Positions 52,704 to 61,760 of a stretch of 64,000 nt of DNA are shown piece after piece. Within the stretch, counting starts at the first letter, position 1; each line of letters opens with the position of its first letter. The notes under the pieces are model-generated. The model did not search any database, was not told the origin of the DNA, and was given only the letters and a program-made list of their open reading frames with translations. Position numbers and translations under genes: made by a program. The stretch is from Virgibacillus_F flavescens (GTDB lineage: Bacteria > Bacillota > Bacilli > Bacillales > Amphibacillaceae), in NCBI RefSeq assembly GCF_050574275.1, contig NZ_CP192260.1:2046001-2110000 (forward strand). The letters are read 5' to 3'.

Positions 52704-52860
52704 CACTATCTATTTTTGTGTTTTTTTCGTATAATTATATGTACAGTCAAAAGAGCGCCTTTTTTCAATAGATATTGAAATTGGCGCTTATTAAGATTTC
52801 AAACAAACATATGGAGATTTATTTTATGGTATTAGTACATAGTTTTATAGAGGAAACACG

Positions 52861-52889
52861 TTGCATAAACTATTTTAAATCGATATAGT
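52861..52889 (+). promoter_or_regulatory. Possible sigma-A promoter of mreB
   Basis: TTGCAT (52861-52866), 17 bp, TATAGT (52884-52889), about 45 bases before the proposed mreB start. The -35 is weak. Confidence 0.4.
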
Positions 52890-52935
52890 AATACTACATA
52901 TGACAACGAATCGTGAGTTGGAAAGGAAGATCTTT

Positions 52936-53976
52936 TTGGGGATATTTAATTTTTCACAGGATTTAGGAATAGATTTAGGTACTGCAAATAGCCTTGTTTT
53001 CGTAAAAGGTAAAGGTGTGGTTGTACGTGAACCATCCGTTGTAGCGAAAGACATCGAGACAGGTCAGATAGCTGCAGTTGGAAGTTCAGCAAGGAATATG
53101 ATCGGACGTACACCAGGAAACATATCGGTTATTCGGCCGATGAAAGACGGAGTTATTGCAGACTATGACACTACAGCAATAATGATGAAGTATTATATTA
53201 AAAAAGCAATGAGAAACCGTTCATTCTTTGCAAGAAAGCCTAATGTAATGATTTGTGTACCATCCGGTATAACGATGGTAGAAGAACGTGCAGTAATCGA
53301 TGCTACTAAACAAGCCGGAGCGAAAGATGCTTTTCCAATAGCAGAACCTTTTGCAGCAGCTATTGGAGCAGGACTTCCAGTCTGGGAACCGACAGGTAGT
53401 ATGATTGTTGATATCGGTGGCGGAACTACAGAGGTAGCAGTTATATCCCTCGGAGGGGTTGTAACAAGTCAATCCATCAGAGTAGCAGGAGATAAGATGG
53501 ATGATTCTATAATTGCTTATATTAAAAAAAATTATAACTTAATGATAGGTGAGAGGTCTGCGGAATCAATAAAAATGGATATTGGTACTGCAGGTGAAGT
53601 TGTTGATAATGTTGAAATGGATATTCGCGGACGAGATTTATTAACTGGGTTACCAAAAACAATTACCATTACAACTGAAGAAATAGCCTCTTCATTAAAG
53701 GAAATAGTTACCGCTATTGTTAATTCAGTAAAAGATACTTTAGAAAAAACACCGCCAGAATTAGCTGCAGATATTATGGACCGAGGTATCGTTTTGTCTG
53801 GTGGAGGCGCTCTATTAAAAAATCTAGATAAAGTAATTAGTGATGAGACAAAAATGCCTGTTTTTGTAACAGATGATCCATTAGATAGTGTTGCAATTGG
53901 TACGGGTAAATCTTTAGAATACATTCAGCATTTCAGATCCCATCCGAATGTTTCATCTCGTCCAACTGTCGACTAA
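52936..53976 (+). CDS. mreB: Rod shape-determining protein MreB
   Basis: 346 residues from TTG 52936. That start follows AAAGGAAG by six bases and gives MGIFNFSQDLGIDLG, very close to known MreB N termini; the in-frame ATG at 52900 has no ribosome site. Actin-fold nucleotide motifs: DLGIDLGTANSLVF (near 9), VDIGGGTTEVAVISLGG (near 159) and GIVLSGGGALLKNL (near 288). It organises lateral-wall synthesis. First of mreBCD-minCD. Confidence 0.95.
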   Translation: MGIFNFSQDLGIDLGTANSLVFVKGKGVVVREPSVVAKDIETGQIAAVGSSARNMIGRTPGNISVIRPMKDGVIADYDTTAIMMKYYIKKAMRNRSFFARKPNVMICVPSGITMVEERAVIDATKQAGAKDAFPIAEPFAAAIGAGLPVWEPTGSMIVDIGGGTTEVAVISLGGVVTSQSIRVAGDKMDDSIIAYIKKNYNLMIGERSAESIKMDIGTAGEVVDNVEMDIRGRDLLTGLPKTITITTEEIASSLKEIVTAIVNSVKDTLEKTPPELAADIMDRGIVLSGGGALLKNLDKVISDETKMPVFVTDDPLDSVAIGTGKSLEYIQHFRSHPNVSSRPTVD

Positions 53977-53991
53977 AAAGTAGGTGTAATT

Positions 53992-54873
53992 ATGCCGTTT
54001 TTTCGTAAAAAACGTTTATTTATTATATTAATCGGAATTATAATCCTGGTAGTATTAATTGGATACTCATTAAAAAGCAGAAATCAATTAACTACACCAG
54101 AACAGTTTATAAAAGACACAGTTGGATGGGCACAAAGTGTTGTACACACCCCGGTTAATTTTATATCAAATATATTTACCAATATTGATGATTTAAAGGA
54201 TACGTATAAAGAAAACCAGATTCTTAAAGAGAAACTCTCACAGTACAAAAGTTTGATTTATGAGGTTCAAGAAATCAAAGAAGATAACGCGGAATTGAGT
54301 AAAACGCTTGAAAAAACAGACTCAATTCGAGATTTTAAACCTATACAAGCTTCAGTTATCTCCAGAACACCTGAACGGTGGTTGGAACAGATAACAATCA
54401 ACAAGGGACTGCAGGATGGCGTGAAAACGAATATGGCAGTGATTACAGCTGAAGGAATGGTGGGTAAGATCCAAACCACTTCTGAGTTTTCATCAACGGT
54501 GCAATTATTGACTGGTTTTGATCAGTTTAATCGTATTTCAGCTACAATTTCTAGAAAAGAAGGAAATGATATATTCGGCTTAATCGAAGAGTACGATGAA
54601 GAAACTAATTCTCTGCACTTCAAAATCATTGAGGAATCAGAAAAAGATCTTGAAAAAGGTGAATTAGTTGTATCGTCAGGAATGGGCGGAGTTTTTCCGG
54701 CAGGATTAATAATTGGAAAAGTTAAAGAGGTAGTGCCAGATCAGTATGGGCTTACACGTACTGCTTTAGTTGAACCTGCAGCAGAAATGTTTGAGATTAA
54801 TAATGTTATTGTAGTTGACCGAACACTCCAGGAAAATGATAAATCAGAAACGATTCAGGAGGAAGAGGAATAA
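53992..54873 (+). CDS. mreC: Rod shape-determining protein MreC
   Basis: 293 residues: one N-terminal membrane helix (RLFIILIGIIILVVLIGYSL, about 8-27), a coiled coil (about 65-108), then the paired beta-barrel MreC domain (INKGLQDGVKTNMAVITAEG; VVSSGMGGVFPAGLIIGKV). It links cytoplasmic MreB to the wall-synthesis machinery outside. AGGTG precedes the ATG. The stop overlaps the mreD start by one base. Confidence 0.95.
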   Translation: MPFFRKKRLFIILIGIIILVVLIGYSLKSRNQLTTPEQFIKDTVGWAQSVVHTPVNFISNIFTNIDDLKDTYKENQILKEKLSQYKSLIYEVQEIKEDNAELSKTLEKTDSIRDFKPIQASVISRTPERWLEQITINKGLQDGVKTNMAVITAEGMVGKIQTTSEFSSTVQLLTGFDQFNRISATISRKEGNDIFGLIEEYDEETNSLHFKIIEESEKDLEKGELVVSSGMGGVFPAGLIIGKVKEVVPDQYGLTRTALVEPAAEMFEINNVIVVDRTLQENDKSETIQEEEE

Positions 54874-55406
54874 TGAAACGCTTATACCTCCCACTCATTT
54901 TATTTATCTTTGTTATCTTAGAAGGTGTTGCTATAAAACTCCTACCGCCTAATTTTGTAATGAGTGATTTATTAATCATTCCCCATTGGGTATTTGTCTT
55001 TCTGCTATTTATGGCAATTTTTTATGATAACAGTCAAACATACTTTTCCGTTCTATACGGTGCTTTGTTTGGAATGTTAATCGATATAGTTTATACAGGA
55101 GTATTAGGTGTTTACATGTTTTCCTATGCATTTGTTATCTATGTCGTTCATGGAATTGTGAAAATGTTGCATGGAAACATTCTTGTAACAATAATACTGG
55201 GAATTGTTGGTATATCTTTGACGGACTTTATAATCTATCTTATTTTTTCAGTGGTAGGTCTTACGGACATGCTAATTGATGATTATATGCTCTATCGATT
55301 ATTACCTACAGTAATAGCTAATTTACTATTCTTATTAGTATTGTATCCCTTTACCAAAAACCGTTTATTAAAGTGGCAGGATGAGCAAATTTCTGTAAAT
55401 CGTTAA
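54873..55406 (+). CDS. mreD: Rod shape-determining protein MreD
   Basis: 177 residues, about five to six membrane helices. Conserved region YFSVLYGALFGMLIDIVYTG (about 51-70) and PTVIANLLFLLVLYPF near the end. It is the membrane partner of MreC in the elongation complex. The ATG shares a base with the mreC stop and has GGAGGAAGAGG upstream inside mreC. Confidence 0.93.
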   Translation: MKRLYLPLILFIFVILEGVAIKLLPPNFVMSDLLIIPHWVFVFLLFMAIFYDNSQTYFSVLYGALFGMLIDIVYTGVLGVYMFSYAFVIYVVHGIVKMLHGNILVTIILGIVGISLTDFIIYLIFSVVGLTDMLIDDYMLYRLLPTVIANLLFLLVLYPFTKNRLLKWQDEQISVNR

Positions 55407-55450
55407 AAGCTGCTTTTCAGGACAGAGAAGAATATTGAGGTGAACTTATC

Positions 55451-56137
55451 ATGCCAGGCAATAAACAAATAATTACTATTAAAGGTACTAGAGATGGGCT
55501 TACTCTGTTTATCGATGATGTTTGCTCATATGATGAAGCATATAAAGAGCTGAGTGGGAAGTTATCAACTAATAGACCAAAAAAAGATGAACCCGTAGTT
55601 CCAGTTACAGTAAAATTGGGAAATCGCTACTTAAATCAGTTTCAAAAATCTGAACTATTGGAAGTAATTAATGATGGTAATCATTTTAATGTGGAATCCA
55701 TTCAGTCTGATGTTATTTCAAGAGAAGATGCTCTTGAATGGATGGACGAAAGTAAAGTGAAGACAATCAATCGAATTGTACGATCGGGTCAGATTATTGA
55801 AGTAAAAGGTGACTTATTGTTAATTGGAGACGTCAACCCGGGTGGCAAGGTAGAAGCTACAGGAAATATATATATTATGGGAACTTTGCAAGGAATTGCT
55901 CATGCTGGAACTAATGGGAACCGAGAAGCGATAATTGCGGCTTCTTATATGAAGCCTAACCAGCTCCGAATTGCTGATTATATAAGTCGGGCACCAGATT
56001 ATGAATCTGAAGGTGTATACATGGAATGTGGCCGAATCGATGATGACCAGGATAAAATTATTATTGATAGACTGCAAGTTCTTTCACATAAACAGGTTGA
56101 TTTGAGTGGGTTCGAGAGGAGAATAAATAATGGGTGA
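55451..56137 (+). CDS. minC: Septum site-determining protein MinC
   Basis: 228 residues. The N-terminal FtsZ-inhibiting domain starts ITIKGTRDGLTLFIDD. The C-terminal beta-helix MinD-binding domain carries RSGQIIEVKGDLLLIGDVNP (near 111), KVEATGNIYIMGTLQGIAHA and the AYIS-type ADYISRAPD. It blocks Z-ring formation away from midcell. The end overlaps minD by eight bases. Confidence 0.96.
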   Translation: MPGNKQIITIKGTRDGLTLFIDDVCSYDEAYKELSGKLSTNRPKKDEPVVPVTVKLGNRYLNQFQKSELLEVINDGNHFNVESIQSDVISREDALEWMDESKVKTINRIVRSGQIIEVKGDLLLIGDVNPGGKVEATGNIYIMGTLQGIAHAGTNGNREAIIAASYMKPNQLRIADYISRAPDYESEGVYMECGRIDDDQDKIIIDRLQVLSHKQVDLSGFERRINNG

Positions 56138-56927
56138 AGCAATTGTAATAACATCTGGTAAAGGTGGAGTGGGTAAGACAACTACTACCGCTAATGTAGG
56201 TACCGCGCTTGCGTTAATGGAGAAAAAAGTGTGTTTAATCGATACCGATATCGGTTTAAGAAATCTGGATGTTGTCATGGGTTTAGAAAATCGGATTATC
56301 TATGATATTGTGGATGTTATTCAGGAAAGATGTAAACTAAAACAGGCGCTTATCAATGATAAAAGGTTCGATGACCTAGTATTATTACCTGCAGCCCAAA
56401 CTAGTGATAAATCAGCTTTAACAACAGATGGAATGAAAAAAATTATTGCAGAACTGAAACAGGACTTTGATTATATTATTATTGATTGTCCTGCTGGTAT
56501 TGAACAAGGTTTTCAAAATGCAATAGCTGGTGCAGATAAAGCAATAGTTGTTACAACCCCGGAAAAATCAAGTGTTCGAGACGCTGATCGAATTATTGGG
56601 TTATTAGAAAAAGAAGAAATGGATCCACCAAGTCTTGTGATCAATAGAATTCGCAGTCATATGATGAAGAATGGTGACATGTTGGATGTTGATGATGTCA
56701 TTCAAATTCTTTCAGTGGATTTAATTGGAATAGTAATTGATGACGATGATGTGATTAAGGCTTCAAATAAAGGCGAACCGATTGCGTTGAATCCGAATAC
56801 AAGAGCGGGAATATCCTATCGGAACATTGCAAGAAGGATTTTGGGCGAAACAGTTCCTTTGCAATCGCTTGAAGAAGAAAAGGGAATGCTTACAAAGATA
56901 AAAGGATTTTTTGGAATGCGTTCTTAA
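56130..56927 (+). CDS. minD: Septum site-determining protein MinD
   Basis: 265 residues. Deviant Walker A TSGKGGVGKTTTTANVG (7-23), switch I DTDIGLRNLDVVMGL (near 38), Walker B IIIDCPAGIE (near 116). The C-terminal amphipathic membrane-targeting helix is TKIKGFFGM. It recruits MinC to the membrane. Its ATG lies inside minC, so translation is probably coupled. A terminator follows. Confidence 0.97.
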   Translation: MGEAIVITSGKGGVGKTTTTANVGTALALMEKKVCLIDTDIGLRNLDVVMGLENRIIYDIVDVIQERCKLKQALINDKRFDDLVLLPAAQTSDKSALTTDGMKKIIAELKQDFDYIIIDCPAGIEQGFQNAIAGADKAIVVTTPEKSSVRDADRIIGLLEKEEMDPPSLVINRIRSHMMKNGDMLDVDDVIQILSVDLIGIVIDDDDVIKASNKGEPIALNPNTRAGISYRNIARRILGETVPLQSLEEEKGMLTKIKGFFGMRS

Positions 56928-56946
56928 ATATAAGTCAGATAGTTTA

Positions 56947-56983
56947 AGATGTGGGAGTAGATTTCTATTCCTGCATCTTTTTT
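56947..56983 (+). terminator. Terminator of mreBCD-minCD
   Basis: AGATGTGGGAGTA and TATTCCTGCATCT pair with G-T wobbles around GATTTC, followed by six Ts. Confidence 0.85.
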
Positions 56984-56996
56984 GATTTGTACGCTA

Positions 56997-57025
56997 ACAT
57001 ATCTTGTCCATTTGTTTCATACAAT
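56997..57025 (+). promoter_or_regulatory. Sigma-E promoter of spoIVFAB
   Basis: ACATATC (56997-57003), exactly 14 bp, then CATACAAT (57018-57025), a perfect match to the sigma-E -10 consensus CATACAHT. It is about 45 bases upstream of spoIVFA. Confidence 0.75.
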
Positions 57026-57068
57026 TGAAAAGAATACGTTTCTAGTATGACAAAGGACGGTGAACCAA

Positions 57069-57836
57069 TTGAATCCCAGAGTAAATAAAGTTCGAAAGTC
57101 AATTAATTCCAGAAAAAAAACACGTGGTGTGGTGAACACTGATTCAAACAAAAACCAGTTTTCTCAGTTCCAGGTTCAGGAAGAAGAAAAGCACGGATAC
57201 TTTCCACTGATAAATGAGCCGATATCCCCAGGAAAGTTACAAAGTAAAATGGTGTCAGGGTTTATTTTAAAGGGGATTCTATCAGGTATCTTATTTTTAG
57301 GAACAGCAATATTATTGCAGACAGAAAATAAATTATTAGAAGAACCTCAACTAGTTGCTAGCAGTCTTTTGACTAATGAATTTCCCTTTGCAAAAGTAAA
57401 TCAGTGGTATCAAGAGACGCTCGGAACACCGCTAGCTTTAACGCCGGAACAAAATAGTGATACTAACCAGGATGCAACATTAGCACTACCCGTTTCCGGG
57501 AATATATCAGAGTCTTTTCAGGCAAATGGAGAAGGTGTTCTAATTTCACCTGGCGAAGAGTCTTCTGTATCCGTGCTGAATTCAGGTGTAATTATTTTTG
57601 CAGGAAATGATCAGGAAACTGACAAGACGATTATGGTTCAGCATGCTAATGGAAGCACATCAACTTATGGATTTCTTAGTTCTATTAATGTTCATTTGTA
57701 TGAGTTTGTAGACAGTAATCAAGTGATTGGTGAGTTTGTACCAACTGAAGTTAGTGAAAGTGTATATTTCGCCATTGAGAAAAATGATGAATATGTAGAT
57801 CCTGTTCAGGTGATTGAAGTTGATGACCTTCCTTAA
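57069..57836 (+). CDS. spoIVFA: Stage IV sporulation protein SpoIVFA
   Basis: 255 residues from TTG 57069 (GGTGA five bases upstream; GTG 57060 is an alternative, but sits against the ribosome site). A basic N-terminal segment precedes one membrane helix (about 61-83). The C-terminal domain resembles a catalytically dead M23/LytM fold (ALPVSGNISESFQANGEGVL, GVIIFAGNDQETDKTIMVQH). It holds SpoIVFB inactive at the outer forespore membrane until the SpoIVB signal. It overlaps spoIVFB, keeping the two subunits in balance. Confidence 0.88.
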   Translation: MNPRVNKVRKSINSRKKTRGVVNTDSNKNQFSQFQVQEEEKHGYFPLINEPISPGKLQSKMVSGFILKGILSGILFLGTAILLQTENKLLEEPQLVASSLLTNEFPFAKVNQWYQETLGTPLALTPEQNSDTNQDATLALPVSGNISESFQANGEGVLISPGEESSVSVLNSGVIIFAGNDQETDKTIMVQHANGSTSTYGFLSSINVHLYEFVDSNQVIGEFVPTEVSESVYFAIEKNDEYVDPVQVIEVDDLP

Positions 57837-58683
57837 GATATTACCAACTATTCATATTCACCCTCTACTAATCATTTTTCTATTTATTGGATTTATTACG
57901 GGGACTTTTATGGAAATAGTGATTATGCTGGGAATAGTATTGTTTCATGAGTTAGGACACTATCTAATGGCGATTTCTTTTAAATGGCGAATAAACAGTA
58001 TCACGCTTTGGGTTTTTGGTGGTGTAATGGATACGGAAGAACACGGAAGCCGACCTGTATACGAAGAAGCTCTAGTGAGTATTGCAGGACCGTTCCAGCA
58101 TGCATTTATATATCTTTTTATAATTATAGTTACCCCTATGGGCATTATTCCGTATTCCGTAATGGAAATCATTATTTACTACAATAATGTAATACTGTTA
58201 TTTAACCTACTGCCAGTCTGGCCGCTTGATGGCGGTAAGTTTGTCTTTACCATTTTATCAGGATTAATTCCTTTTAAAAAAGCTCATCGGATTATGGTTT
58301 TGACATCGATATGCATTGCTGCTAGTATATTATTCATTCAATTAGTTGTATTTCCCTTTACAATGAGTGCAGTTTTTATCATGCTATTTATCTTGGTTGA
58401 AAATCGTACCGAGTGGAAGCAGCATTACTACGTTTTTCTCAGATTTTTATCAAATCGTTTTTACAAGGAAAACGATGCAAGAAAAACTACTTCAATTAAA
58501 GTGGCTAAGGACTGCACATTATTTGAAGTATTTTCATTGTTTATTCGAGGAAAAAAACATACCATTCATATTACTTACGATGATGGTCGTGAGACGAGTA
58601 TAGATGAGAGAGAATGTCTCAGAAGTTATTTTCAGGAGAAACACTACAATATAACAGTTGAAGATATAGAACGTACTGGTTAA
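57823..58683 (+). CDS. spoIVFB: Pro-sigma-K processing intramembrane protease SpoIVFB
   Basis: 286 residues from ATG 57823, which has AGGTGAT eight bases upstream within spoIVFA. It is a site-2 protease: HELGH (42-46) in a membrane helix and NLLPVWPLDGGKF (near 130), whose Asp completes the zinc site. About six membrane helices and a C-terminal CBS-like cytoplasmic domain follow. It cleaves pro-sigma-K in the mother cell, which then drives late genes such as gerE in this window. Confidence 0.95.
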   Translation: MTFLKILPTIHIHPLLIIFLFIGFITGTFMEIVIMLGIVLFHELGHYLMAISFKWRINSITLWVFGGVMDTEEHGSRPVYEEALVSIAGPFQHAFIYLFIIIVTPMGIIPYSVMEIIIYYNNVILLFNLLPVWPLDGGKFVFTILSGLIPFKKAHRIMVLTSICIAASILFIQLVVFPFTMSAVFIMLFILVENRTEWKQHYYVFLRFLSNRFYKENDARKTTSIKVAKDCTLFEVFSLFIRGKKHTIHITYDDGRETSIDERECLRSYFQEKHYNITVEDIERTG

Positions 58684-58699
58684 ATTAATGTGAGGATGC

Positions 58700-58727
58700 T
58701 TGACAGACTGTACATTAACATGATAAT
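58700..58727 (+). promoter_or_regulatory. Sigma-A promoter of rplU
   Basis: TTGACA (58700-58705), 16 bp, GATAAT (58722-58727), giving a leader of about 105 bases before rplU. Confidence 0.75.
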
Positions 58728-58734
58728 ATCAATA

Positions 58735-58841
58735 CGTTATTCATCGTAGCACCAAATGCTACAACCGCACAGAACAGGTCTTAAACTTTTTTAATAAAAG
58801 TACCTGAATGGCGAGTCTGAGTCAGTTAGGGAGGTGCAGTA
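58735..58841 (+). promoter_or_regulatory. Likely L21 leader (autoregulatory 5' UTR)
   Basis: The 5' UTR of rplU is the position of the Firmicutes L21 leader RNA. The segment has CGTAGCACC and GGTCTTAAAC-type motifs, with GTAGCACCAAATGCTAC forming a hairpin near 58747. Feedback by L21 or a ribosomal partner is inferred from location. Confidence 0.45.
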
Positions 58842-58842
58842 T

Positions 58843-59151
58843 ATGTACGCAATTATCGAAACAGGTGGTAAGCAGATTAAAGTAACAGAAGGTCAAGAGA
58901 TTTATGTAGAAAAAGTTGTTGGAGAAACAAATGATTCTATTACTTTTGATAAAATTCTTTTTGTTGGTGGAGATGATGTTAAAGTTGGCGCTCCATACGT
59001 AGGTGGCGCAACAGTAACAGCTAAAGTTGAGAAGCATGGTCGTCAAAAGAAGATCACTGTTTTCAAATTCAAAGCGAAGAAGAACTATCATCGTAAGCAA
59101 GGACATCGTCAACCATATACAAAATTAGTGATTGATAAAATTAATCTATAA
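58843..59151 (+). CDS. rplU: Ribosomal protein bL21
   Basis: 102 residues from ATG 58843 (GGGAGGTG upstream; an in-frame start at 58834 overlaps that site). Diagnostic: MYAIIETGGKQIKV at the start and KRRKxYHRKQGHRQPYT-like end (KKNYHRKQGHRQPYTKL). Component of the 50S subunit. First of the conserved rplU-prp-rpmA cluster. Confidence 0.98.
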   Translation: MYAIIETGGKQIKVTEGQEIYVEKVVGETNDSITFDKILFVGGDDVKVGAPYVGGATVTAKVEKHGRQKKITVFKFKAKKNYHRKQGHRQPYTKLVIDKINL

Positions 59152-59163
59152 AGGTAAGTGTAT

Positions 59164-59493
59164 ATGATTCAAGTCACTGTTAAACGTAAAGAAAATCAAA
59201 TTCATGCATTTAGGATTTCAGGACATGCTGATAGTGGCCCTTATGGTTATGATTTAGTATGTGCTGGTGTATCTGCAGTATCTTTTGGTGCTGTTAATGC
59301 AGTAATAAAATTGTGTGATACTGACTTGGAAATTGAACAGGCAAATGATGGTGGATATCTTAATGTATCAATCCCAGATTATATAGAAAATGATAAGTTG
59401 GAGAAAATACAGCTTTTATTCGAAAGTATGATTATCTCACTGGAAACAATTGAACAGGAATACAATCAATTTATTACGATAGAAAGTAAATAA
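59164..59493 (+). CDS. prp: Ribosomal-processing cysteine protease Prp (YsxB)
   Basis: 109 residues from ATG 59164. The catalytic pair is His21 and Cys33 in GHADSGPYGYDLVCAGVSAV. Prp removes the N-terminal extension of L27 in Firmicutes. That extension is present in rpmA next door, so enzyme and substrate are encoded 14 bp apart. It lies between rplU and rpmA, as in other Firmicutes. Confidence 0.95.
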   Translation: MIQVTVKRKENQIHAFRISGHADSGPYGYDLVCAGVSAVSFGAVNAVIKLCDTDLEIEQANDGGYLNVSIPDYIENDKLEKIQLLFESMIISLETIEQEYNQFITIESK

Positions 59494-59507
59494 GGAGGTG
59501 CAGCAAT

Positions 59508-59798
59508 ATGCTACGTCTAGATTTACAGTTTTTCTCACAGAAAAAAGGTGCAGGTAGTACAAAAAACGGTCGTGATTCTCATTCTAAACGACTAGGTTCT
59601 AAACGTGCAGATGGTCAGTTTGTTACTGGAGGATCTATTTTATACCGCCAACGCGGAACTAAAATTTATCCAGGTGAAAACGTAGGCCGCGGTGGAGATG
59701 ACACTCTTTTTGCAAAGACTGATGGTATCGTAAAATTCGAACGCTATGGTCGTGATCGTAAAAAGGTTAGTGTTTATCCGTCTGCTAAAGAAGCATAA
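59508..59798 (+). CDS. rpmA: Ribosomal protein bL27 with cleavable N-terminal extension
   Basis: 96 residues. It starts MLRLDLQFFSQKKGAGST, the Firmicutes form with a leader ending in the LQFF-S-Q Prp recognition motif. Cleavage would expose the mature tail that reaches the peptidyl-transferase centre. KRLGSKRADGQFV follows. AAGGAGGTG precedes the ATG. A terminator follows. Confidence 0.97.
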   Translation: MLRLDLQFFSQKKGAGSTKNGRDSHSKRLGSKRADGQFVTGGSILYRQRGTKIYPGENVGRGGDDTLFAKTDGIVKFERYGRDRKKVSVYPSAKEA

Positions 59799-59808
59799 AT
59801 CACGTGTA

Positions 59809-59841
59809 AAACTCCAATCTATTAAGGATTGGAGTTTTTTT
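59809..59841 (+). terminator. Terminator of rplU-prp-rpmA
   Basis: AAACTCCAATC and GATTGGAGTTT form an 11-bp stem around TATTAAG, then a T run. Confidence 0.93.
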
Positions 59842-59940
59842 GATTTTTTAGTTCACGCTATATAATTGGTTCATTGTTTGTATATGCTTACGCTTTTAAT
59901 AAATTTCTGCTATACTTTTCATATCAATGGAGGGATATTA

Positions 59941-60480
59941 GTGGAGCAAAAAGAGGTTATGAATTTACTGCGCTATTACCGACACGATATAATGAACGAT
60001 TTGCAAATTGTTCATGCTTATACTAGTATGGGGAAATTGGAAAAGGTGAAAGAGAAGCTTGCAACCTATATGGAACATTTTGACGAAGAACGCAAACTTA
60101 TGAATTTAAATGCCCCAGCACTTACACTTTGGTTAATACCATTTAATTCTATACATCCAAACTATCGGTTTACATACGCTATTCGTAATGAGCATATTGA
60201 TATTTCAGAGATAGATGAGAAAATCACTGAACACTGCAGATGGTGTGTGAATCATTTCCAAAAGTATACAAGTGAAGAAGAATTATATGAAGGTGATTTT
60301 GTCTTAACATATTTACCGGAAAAGCATGAAATTCAAGTTGTATTAACTTTGTATGGAGCATTTTCGGATAAAATCAATAAAAAAGCAGTAATCGAAAACA
60401 GGAATATTACACAGGAAATCAGTGATTATCAAATTTCCTTAAGTATTATTATCCCATGGAACAGAAAAGGTGAAAAATAA
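59941..60480 (+). CDS. spo0B: Sporulation phosphotransferase Spo0B
   Basis: 179 residues from GTG 59941 (GGAGGG upstream); an in-frame extension back to 59866 crosses the spacer with no ribosome site. The four-helix-bundle motif is LRYYRHDIMNDLQIVHAYTS, with His15 as phospho-acceptor. The C-terminal half is a degenerate kinase-like domain. It relays phosphate from Spo0F to Spo0A. Its last base is the first of obg, so the two are cotranslated as in B. subtilis. Confidence 0.92.
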   Translation: MEQKEVMNLLRYYRHDIMNDLQIVHAYTSMGKLEKVKEKLATYMEHFDEERKLMNLNAPALTLWLIPFNSIHPNYRFTYAIRNEHIDISEIDEKITEHCRWCVNHFQKYTSEEELYEGDFVLTYLPEKHEIQVVLTLYGAFSDKINKKAVIENRNITQEISDYQISLSIIIPWNRKGEK

Positions 60481-61760
60481 TGTTTGTAGATCAGGTTAGT
60501 GTTTTTATAAAAGCAGGCGATGGAGGCAACGGACTCGTGGCCTATCGTAGAGAAAAATATGTACCAATGGGTGGTCCGGCAGGTGGTGACGGAGGTAACG
60601 GTGGAGATGTTATCTTTGAAGTTGATGAAGGTCTAAATACCTTAATGGATTTCCGTTACAATAAACATTTCAAAGCGAAACGTGGAGAAAATGGAATGAG
60701 TAAAACACAGCATGGTAAAAATGCTGAACCGTTAATTGTTTCTGTTCCACCTGGGACAACAGTTTTGGACGAGGATACCAATGAAATAATTGCGGATTTA
60801 ACCGCTCATCAGCAGCGCGCTGTTATTGCAACAGGAGGAAGAGGTGGACGTGGTAACACACGTTTTGCTACGCCACGTAATCCAGCTCCTGATTTGGCTG
60901 AAAATGGTGAACCTGGTAGAGAAAGAAATATAAAGGTGGAGCTAAAACTCCTTGCTGACGTTGGGTTAGTAGGATTCCCAAGTGTGGGTAAATCAACTCT
61001 ATTATCAGTTGTTAGTGCTGCAAAGCCAAAGATTGCTGATTATCATTTCACCACTCTATCACCAAACTTAGGCGTTGTGGAAACACACGATCACCGTAGT
61101 TTTGTTATGGCAGATTTGCCGGGATTAATTGAAGGTGCAAGTGAAGGAATAGGGTTGGGTCATCAATTTTTACGACATGTAGAACGGACTAGAATAATTG
61201 TTCATGTTATTGACATGGCTGGTACTGAAGGCAGAGATCCGTATGAAGATTTTATTAAAATAAATGAAGAACTAAAGGAATATGATGTTAAACTAACTGA
61301 TCGACCTCAAATAATTGCAGCTAATAAAATGGATATGCCTCATGCTGAGGATAATTTAGTTGAGTTCAAAGAAAAAATAGATGGCGCTTATCCAATTTAT
61401 TCTGTATCAGCTGTGACAAAAGAAGGTCTTCGTGAAGTTCTATTTGCAATTGCAGATAGATTAGACGAAATTCCAAAAGTAAGTACCAAAATAGAAGATA
61501 AGGATGAGAAAGTAGTTTATCGTTATCAAAAAGAAGACATTCCTTTTACTGTATCACGTGATCCCGATGGAGCTTATGTCTTGCAAGGGATTAAAATTGA
61601 GAAATTATTCAAGATGACTGACTTTAACCATGATGAAGCAGTTCAGCGCTTCTCTCGTCAAATTCGTGGAATGGGCGTAGATGAAGAACTTAGAAAACGA
61701 GGAGCTAAAGACGGTGACACTATCCGTTTATTAGACTACGAATTCGAATTTATTGAGTAA
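60480..61760 (+). CDS. obg: Obg GTPase
   Basis: 426 residues: glycine-rich Obg fold (1-158, GGDGGNGGDVIFEVDEGLNT), G domain (G1 GFPSVGKST near 165, G3 DLPGLIEGAS near 212, G4 ANKMD near 281) and the Firmicutes-type C-terminal OCT domain (about 345-426). It is essential in 50S assembly and needed for stress and sporulation signalling. It overlaps spo0B by one base. Repeat elements begin directly at its stop codon. Confidence 0.97.
   Translation: MFVDQVSVFIKAGDGGNGLVAYRREKYVPMGGPAGGDGGNGGDVIFEVDEGLNTLMDFRYNKHFKAKRGENGMSKTQHGKNAEPLIVSVPPGTTVLDEDTNEIIADLTAHQQRAVIATGGRGGRGNTRFATPRNPAPDLAENGEPGRERNIKVELKLLADVGLVGFPSVGKSTLLSVVSAAKPKIADYHFTTLSPNLGVVETHDHRSFVMADLPGLIEGASEGIGLGHQFLRHVERTRIIVHVIDMAGTEGRDPYEDFIKINEELKEYDVKLTDRPQIIAANKMDMPHAEDNLVEFKEKIDGAYPIYSVSAVTKEGLREVLFAIADRLDEIPKVSTKIEDKDEKVVYRYQKEDIPFTVSRDPDGAYVLQGIKIEKLFKMTDFNHDEAVQRFSRQIRGMGVDEELRKRGAKDGDTIRLLDYEFEFIE

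Noticed and set aside
52754..52788. Terminator of radC
   Set aside because: A good stem (AGCGCC with GGCGCT), but no T run follows on the plus strand. Mentioned under radC only.
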